From: Deltaproteobacteria bacterium
Lineage (GTDB): Bacteria; Desulfobacterota; Binatia; UBA9968; JAJDTQ01
Direction of reading: 5' to 3'
Length of the DNA: 64,000 nucleotides
Assembly (NCBI GenBank): GCA_026712905.1
Contig: JAPOPM010000073.1
Span: forward strand, 1-64,000
Shown: piece after piece, positions 59,318-64,000 of the stretch
How the letters are laid out: each line of letters opens with the position of its first letter
How positions within the stretch are numbered: the stretch's first letter is position 1
Made by a program: the position numbers and the translations under genes
Notes under the pieces: model-generated
Told to the model about the DNA's origin: nothing
The model's input: only the letters and a program-made list of their open reading frames with translations
Databases searched by the model: none

Positions 59318-61731
59318 GCGTCGCTCCGCGCCCGCCCCTGGTGGGCACTCCGGTCCCGCGCAAGGAGGACCCGGACATCCTCCGGGGTCAGGCGCGCTAC
59401 ACCTTCGACATCGAGTTGCCGGACATGCTGCACGTGGCGGTGTACCGGAGCCCCGCCGCCCACGCGCGCATCCGTAGCGTGGACCTGTCCAAGGCGCTGG
59501 CGCTGCCCGGCGTGGTGACCGGGCTGACCGGCGAGCAGGTGCGGCAGTTGGGCTACGTGAATCCGCTGTCGCCGTTCCCGTTCCAGAGCCGGGACCCGTT
59601 CCGGCGCGGCAACCCCACCATCAAGTTTTTCGACCACTACTGCCTGGCGTGGGACAAGGTGCGCTTCGTGGGCGAGCCCGTGGCCGCGGTGGTGGCCACG
59701 GACCGCTACATCGCCGAGGACGCGCTGGACCTGATCGAAGTGGAACTCGACCCGCTGCCGCCGGTGGTGGACTCGGCCACCGCCATGGAGCCCGGCTCTG
59801 AGCGCCTGTACGAGGACTGGGACGACAACGTCATGCTGACGTTCCGGGTGTCCGGCGGCGACGTGGACGCCGCGTTCAAGGAAGCCGAGGTCATCGTCAG
59901 CGAGACCATCCACAGCGGCCGTTTCACCGGTACCCCCATAGAGACCCGCGCGGTGGTGGCCGATTACGACGCGAGCGTCAAGACCCTGGGCCTGTGGAGC
60001 ACGACCCAGATCGGCCACGCCATCGGCACGCTGGTGGAGAACACCATCGCGCTGCCGGAGCTCAAGGTGCACGTGATGTTCCGGCGCATCGGCGGCGGCT
60101 ACGGACAGAAGTGGGCCTTCTACCCGGAAGAGATCCTGGTGCCGCTGCTGTCGATCCTCACGAACCGCCCGATGAAGTGGGTGGAGACCCGGCGCGAGCA
60201 CATGACCGGCACCATCCACGCGCGCGAGCAGACCCATCACATCGAGGCGGCGGTGCGCCGGGACGGCACCATCCTGGGGGTCAAGGACCGTATCGTGGCC
60301 AACATCGGCGCGGCCTATCCCACCGGCGGGCTGGCCTCCATCGTCACCACAGGCATGTTCGTGCCCGGGGCCTACCAGATCGCCAACTACGAGGGACAGG
60401 TCCAAGGGGTGGTGACCAACAAGACGCCTTACGGCGCGCACCGGGGCTTCGGGAAGTCGGAAGCCTGCTTCGTCATCGAGCGCATGGTGGATCGCATCGC
60501 CGCGAACCTCGGCCTCGACCCGGTGGAGGTACGCCGGCGCAACTTCATCCCCCCGGATGCCTTCCCCTACCGCTCCGTCACCGGCCCGCGCTACGACAGC
60601 GGCCGCTACGGGGAGGCCCTGGACAGGGCGTTGGAGCTGCTGGACGTAGACCACTGGCGCAACGCCCAGAAAGAAGCGGTGGCCGCGGGCCGCTACCTCG
60701 GTATCGGCACCTGCCTGGTCATCGAGCCGTCGAGCTCCACGCGCATGGGTTCCTACAACGCCGGCTACTACAGCGTGCGCATGCGCATGGATCCCAACGG
60801 CAAGGTCTACGTGTTCCCCGGCGGCAGCGACGAGGGCCAGGGCCACGCCACCTCCATCTCGCAGCTCGTGGGCGACGAGCTGCAGGTGTCGTTCAACGAC
60901 GTCATGGTGGTGGAAGGAGACAGCCTGGCCTGTCCCTACGGCTCCGGCTCCTACTCCAGCCGCTTCTCGGTGGTGGGTACCACCGCCGTGACGCTGGCGG
61001 CGCGGGCGCTACGGGAAAAGATCACCCAGATCGCCTCGGTGATGCTGCGGCACCCGCCGGGCGGGCTGGTGTTCGCCGACGGCAAGGTCTCGGTGGAAGG
61101 GCGCCCGGCGGAGGCGGTGTCTCTTCCGGAGATTGCGCGGGTCGCGTATTTCTACCCGTTCCAGTTGCCCGAGGGCATGGACCCGGGGTTGGAGACGCTG
61201 TACCACTTCCGCGATCCCAACATCGAGTTCGAGGCGGACGAGCGCGGCCGCGTGGCCATGTTCAGCAGCTTCCCCTACGACGCCGAGGCGGCGGTGGTGG
61301 AGGTGGAGGCGGACACCGGGCTGCTCAGGATCCTGAAGTTCGTCTCGGTACACGACTGCGGCAACATGCTCAATCCGCTCATCGTGAGGGGCCAGCACGT
61401 GGGCGCCCTGGCCCACGGCTTCGGCGGCGCCCTGTACGAGGAGTTGCCGTACAGCGAGGAAGGGCAGCCGTTGGCGGCCACCTTCAAGGACTATTTCCTG
61501 CCCACGGCCATGGAGATTCCCGAGATGGTGCTGGATCACATCGAGACGCCCAACCCGTTCACGCCCGGCGGCTTCAAGGGCGCCGGCGAGACCGGCACGG
61601 TGGGGCCCCCGGCGGTGCTGGCCAACGCGGTGGAGGACGCGCTCAACCCCCTGGGCATCGCCGTCCGGCGCCTGCCGCTCACGCCCCAATACCTGTGGTC
61701 GCTCATACAGGAGGCCAAGGGAGGCCGGTAG
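59314..61731 (+). CDS. Molybdenum hydroxylase catalytic (L) subunit
   Basis: This 805-residue subunit binds Mo-pterin cytosine dinucleotide. Family blocks include YTFDIELPDMLHVAVYRSP, FVGEPVAAVVATD, FRRIGGGYGQKW, and YGAHRGFGKSEACFVIERM in place of AYRGAGRPEA. Near the C-terminus GGFKGAGETGTVGP contains the catalytic Glu. The CoxL active-site VAYRCSFR signature is absent, so it is not a classical CO dehydrogenase but a related hydroxylase, substrate unknown. The M-S-L order is the usual operon. Confidence 0.92.
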   Translation: MSVAPRPPLVGTPVPRKEDPDILRGQARYTFDIELPDMLHVAVYRSPAAHARIRSVDLSKALALPGVVTGLTGEQVRQLGYVNPLSPFPFQSRDPFRRGNPTIKFFDHYCLAWDKVRFVGEPVAAVVATDRYIAEDALDLIEVELDPLPPVVDSATAMEPGSERLYEDWDDNVMLTFRVSGGDVDAAFKEAEVIVSETIHSGRFTGTPIETRAVVADYDASVKTLGLWSTTQIGHAIGTLVENTIALPELKVHVMFRRIGGGYGQKWAFYPEEILVPLLSILTNRPMKWVETRREHMTGTIHAREQTHHIEAAVRRDGTILGVKDRIVANIGAAYPTGGLASIVTTGMFVPGAYQIANYEGQVQGVVTNKTPYGAHRGFGKSEACFVIERMVDRIAANLGLDPVEVRRRNFIPPDAFPYRSVTGPRYDSGRYGEALDRALELLDVDHWRNAQKEAVAAGRYLGIGTCLVIEPSSSTRMGSYNAGYYSVRMRMDPNGKVYVFPGGSDEGQGHATSISQLVGDELQVSFNDVMVVEGDSLACPYGSGSYSSRFSVVGTTAVTLAARALREKITQIASVMLRHPPGGLVFADGKVSVEGRPAEAVSLPEIARVAYFYPFQLPEGMDPGLETLYHFRDPNIEFEADERGRVAMFSSFPYDAEAAVVEVEADTGLLRILKFVSVHDCGNMLNPLIVRGQHVGALAHGFGGALYEELPYSEEGQPLAATFKDYFLPTAMEIPEMVLDHIETPNPFTPGGFKGAGETGTVGPPAVLANAVEDALNPLGIAVRRLPLTPQYLWSLIQEAKGGR

Positions 61732-61755
61732 AGTCCTTCGAAGGGGAGACGCCAA

Positions 61756-62472
61756 ATGTCCGACAAGGTTTTGCTTGAAAAGACGGGCGACATCGCTGCT
61801 CTGACCCTGAACCGCCCCGAGAAAGGAAACGCCGTCGACCTGGAGTTGATGTTGGCGCTGACGGAAAAGCTCGCGGAAGCCGCGGCCGACAAGACCCTCC
61901 GGCTCATGGTCATCGAGGGCAGGGGAGACGACTTCTGCGCCGGGCGTGAGCCCGACGTCCCGCGCCCGGAGAACGCGGCGCAGTTCGCCGAGGCCCTGGG
62001 CCGGATCGTGCGCGTCAACGAGCTTCTGCAATCATTTCCGGGGATCAGCCTCGCGGTGGTACGAGGGAGGGCGTTCGGGTTCGGTTGCGGCGTGGCGGTC
62101 CAGAGCGATGTGACCCTGGCCGCGGCCGACGCGCGCTTCGCGTTTCCGGAGATCAAGGCCGGATTCCCGCCCACCATCGTCATGTCCTACCTGAGTCGCT
62201 GGATCCACCGGAAGAAGGCCCTGGAGTTGGTGATGACCGGCGGCGAGCTCAGTGCCGAGGAGGCCGAGCGGCAGGGTCTGGTGAACCGGGTGGTGCCGGC
62301 GGATCAGTTGGAGGACGAGAAGACGCGTTGGACCGAGATGCTCACGGGCCGGGACCTTGACGGGCTTCAGGCCACCAAGGCGTTTTTCAGGGACACGGCC
62401 GAATGGTCCACCGGTGCGGCGGCACAGTACGGCATCACGCGGTTGGCGAATTTCTTTGCGAGCCGGAGATAG
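61756..62472 (+). CDS. Enoyl-CoA hydratase/isomerase family protein
   Basis: This 238-residue crotonase-fold protein has the oxyanion-hole segments DDFCAGRE and GRAFGFGCGVAVQSD. The start TGDIAALTLNRPEKGNAVD is typical. Located 24 bp after the molybdenum hydroxylase L subunit, it may act in the same catabolic route on CoA thioesters. It lacks enough features to say hydratase or isomerase. Confidence 0.9.
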   Translation: MSDKVLLEKTGDIAALTLNRPEKGNAVDLELMLALTEKLAEAAADKTLRLMVIEGRGDDFCAGREPDVPRPENAAQFAEALGRIVRVNELLQSFPGISLAVVRGRAFGFGCGVAVQSDVTLAAADARFAFPEIKAGFPPTIVMSYLSRWIHRKKALELVMTGGELSAEEAERQGLVNRVVPADQLEDEKTRWTEMLTGRDLDGLQATKAFFRDTAEWSTGAAAQYGITRLANFFASRR

Positions 62473-62475
62473 GGT

Positions 62476-62658
62476 CTAGCGTCTCACGTCGACCTTGCGT
62501 CCGAAGCTGACCTCGCCCTTGTCGATCCTGAGGGAGAAACCGCAGTCCGGGTTGGTGCACACCCAAGCCTTGAACATGACCGATGCCCCATCCTGGCCGT
62601 AGTCCGATAGCGGGATCAAAATGCCATTGTCGCATTTCTGACACTTCGGCAGTTCCAT
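62476..62658 (-). CDS. Small zinc-ribbon protein
   Basis: This 60-residue protein has one CxxC knuckle near the N-terminus (LPKCQKCDNG) and a second Cys pair (WVCTNPDCGFS), a complete zinc ribbon. The C-terminus is basic (SFGRKVDVRR). Function is unknown. An AGGAGGAG site precedes ATG 62658. It converges with the enoyl-CoA hydratase, three bases apart. The 62659-62967 gap upstream shows no gene or clear promoter. Confidence 0.75.
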   Translation of the reverse strand: MELPKCQKCDNGILIPLSDYGQDGASVMFKAWVCTNPDCGFSLRIDKGEVSFGRKVDVRR

Positions 62659-62967
62659 CTCCACTCCTCCTTTGCGGCGAAACCGGCTCCCGGGCTCGCC
62701 ATAGAACCGTTCTTGCCTGCCCTGCTCGCTACGACTTGGCAAGTTGACAGATAATTCCACCATATAGAAGTTTGGTCTCGAAAGCAACTTCCCGGCGGAA
62801 TCCCAGGCGGATCCGGTCGGGTCCACGGAGGTCTCGCGCGCGAGGGTGTGAATCACCCTTCGCGATTTGACAGCTTCGCCCGGCCGGGGATATGATGGAC
62901 TAGTGCCTCTCGCGGGTGCCGCCACCCTCTCGATGAGGCATTCCCTCGCTCCGTTGACATTGCATTC

Positions 62968-63711
62968 ATGTCCGTTGTGGCCATCATACCGGCGCGTTAC
63001 GGGTCCACGCGGTTTCCGGGGAAACCGCTGGCCAGGATCGGCACGAAGCCGATGATCCAGCACGTCTACGAGAGCACCGCGGCGGCGGCGGTTGTCGGGC
63101 GCACGCTCGTGGCCACCGACGATGGGCGAATTCTGGACGCGGTCCGGGGTTTCAACGGGGAGGCGGTGATGACCTCCGGTAAGCACGTGAGCGGAACCGA
63201 CCGCTTGGCCGAGGTGGCCGCCGGCCTTGACGCGGAGTGGATCGTCAACGTCCAGGGCGACCTCCCGTTCGTTCAGCCGGAGACCATCCGTGCGAGCGTG
63301 GACTGTCTGCTGCGGGATCCGGCCGTGCCCATGGCCACGGCGTGTACCCCCATCACCTCGGAGAACGAGTTTCTCGATCGGAACGTGGTCAAGGTGGTGA
63401 TCGACCAACAGGGCTTCGCCTGTTACTTTTCACGCGCGCCCATCCCCTTCCACCGGGAGCCGTCGGCCGGACCGGGTGTATGGGGGCGCCGACACTTGGG
63501 ACTCTATGTATACCGGCGGGACTTTCTCCTGCGCTTCGCCGCCATGCCGGCCGCGGAACTGGAGCTCATCGAGGGTTTGGAGCAGTTGCGCGCCCTCTAT
63601 CACGGTTTCCGTATTCGGGTCGTGGACGTGGCGGAACCCGGCGTGGAGGTAAACACTCCGGACGACCTGGAACGGGCCGAGGCCTACTGGACTAGTGTGG
63701 TGTCTTGTTAA
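62968..63711 (+). CDS. kdsB: 3-deoxy-manno-octulosonate cytidylyltransferase, last residues encoded by a repeat
   Basis: KdsB activates Kdo as CMP-Kdo for lipid A/LPS core in the cytosol. The 247-residue protein has the start VVAIIPARYGSTRFPGKPLA and the motifs VNVQGDLPFV, YFSRAPIPF and GLYVYRRDFLLRF. The natural C-terminus is replaced: after ERAEAYW the codons for TSVVSC and the TAA come from the CTAG repeat that starts at 63692. Length stays normal, so the enzyme is probably intact. Confidence 0.95.
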   Translation: MSVVAIIPARYGSTRFPGKPLARIGTKPMIQHVYESTAAAAVVGRTLVATDDGRILDAVRGFNGEAVMTSGKHVSGTDRLAEVAAGLDAEWIVNVQGDLPFVQPETIRASVDCLLRDPAVPMATACTPITSENEFLDRNVVKVVIDQQGFACYFSRAPIPFHREPSAGPGVWGRRHLGLYVYRRDFLLRFAAMPAAELELIEGLEQLRALYHGFRIRVVDVAEPGVEVNTPDDLERAEAYWTSVVSC

Positions 63712-64000
63712 TTCGCATAATAATATGCGGAGGATTTTTCGTTGTCGGCAAGGCGCGATGACGAGCAGTGGCGGGTACCACGCGAGGAAGACCCCGGGTC
63801 AAGGCCCGGGGGGACGTAACGCAGCCGACGGCGAAAAAGACCCATATATTGTGCAGTGATCTCACCTGATTTCTCACCATTTCTCGCATAGCGGACAAGC
63901 GCCGCCATGTCAAACCTGATCACGACAGATCTGCAATAACTCCCTATATTACAGTAGGTTATTGTGGATTTCGAATGACTCATGCTCCTGTGCCGTCCGG
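63692..64000 (+). repeat. CTAG-ended interspersed repeat, copy D, runs off the right edge
   Basis: It begins CTAGTGTGGTGTCTTG, with a terminal 39 bp like that of the MITE at 32751. A core follows (63733-63843) with a nested CCCCGGGTC hairpin at 63789-63812, then an arm (63844-64000) that is near-identical in reverse complement to 342-504. It lies inverted to copy A at the other edge. The element continues beyond the window. Confidence 0.85.

Noticed and set aside
59314-61731. Classical form I CO dehydrogenase large subunit
   Set aside because: The CoxL active-site loop VAYRCSFR is absent (YGAHRGFGKSEA instead), so CO oxidation is not supported.

Overview
This is a GC-rich (roughly 60-65 percent), gene-dense stretch from a Gram-negative (diderm) bacterium. 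KdsB implies LPS, and Mpl and DapL imply meso-DAP peptidoglycan. The ribosome/SRP operon order ffh-rpsP-khpA-rimM-trmD-rplS, a two-domain TrmD fusion, a type II GAPDH-like enzyme and a probable selenocysteine OsmC protein fit a delta-proteobacterial-grade lineage (Desulfobacterota, Tectomicrobia or Binatota-like). Species cannot be told from the sequence alone.

Layout. 1-0.63 kb: tail of a DUF4338 (DruA-type) gene and a CTAG-ended repeat. 0.6-8.8 kb (minus strand): rarA, rplS, trmD, rimM, khpA, rpsP, ffh, then the groES-groEL operon with its own promoter and terminator. 8.9-15.4 kb (plus): LD-carboxypeptidase, a serine hydrolase carrying an in-frame palindromic repeat, mpl, an A-type Fe-S carrier, a zinc-type alcohol dehydrogenase, rsmD, coaD and an initiator-like tRNA-Met. 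15.4-20.5 kb: a serine-recombinase scar beside the tRNA, then a lower-GC Calx-beta/autotransporter gene broken at a T8 tract. 20.7-28.5 kb: dienelactone hydrolase, arylsulfotransferase-like protein, creatinase and a Pot-type ABC importer. 28.7-33.9 kb: NYN nuclease, dapL, folK, RES/Xre toxin-antitoxin, a complete 165-bp CTAG MITE, a palindromic repeat and a HEPN protein. 34-43.9 kb: trpG-trpE, two DUF4143 ATPases, a DUF192 lipoprotein, GAPDH-II, tldD-tldE and a YqaA-type membrane protein. 44-46.8 kb: RHH/MazF toxin-antitoxin and a redox cluster (HMA-like, hemerythrin, Sec-OsmC, thioredoxin-TPR). 46.8-53.7 kb: amidohydrolase, a peptide-type ABC importer without ATPases, and a TPR protein. 54-57.5 kb: a minus-strand cassette of MqsR-like gene, MqsA-like Zn-HTH regulator, KGGVGR-variant ParA-type ATPase with helical repeats, and a beta-propeller protein. 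57.9-64 kb: a CO-dehydrogenase/xanthine-oxidase-type molybdoenzyme (M, S and L subunits), an enoyl-CoA hydratase, a zinc-ribbon protein, kdsB, and a second long CTAG repeat inverted relative to the first.

The most notable observations are: (i) an OsmC-family gene whose peroxidatic-Cys position is an in-frame TGA followed by a SECIS-like hairpin; (ii) a family of CTAG-ended repeats that sit on stop codons and flank the window in inverted orientation, possibly linked to the DUF4338 gene; (iii) a 35-bp perfect inverted repeat inserted in frame in a serine hydrolase; (iv) the four-gene KGGVGR/MqsA-like cassette behind a near-consensus promoter; (v) a possibly phase-variable surface protein. No CRISPR array, rRNA or complete insertion sequence was found.
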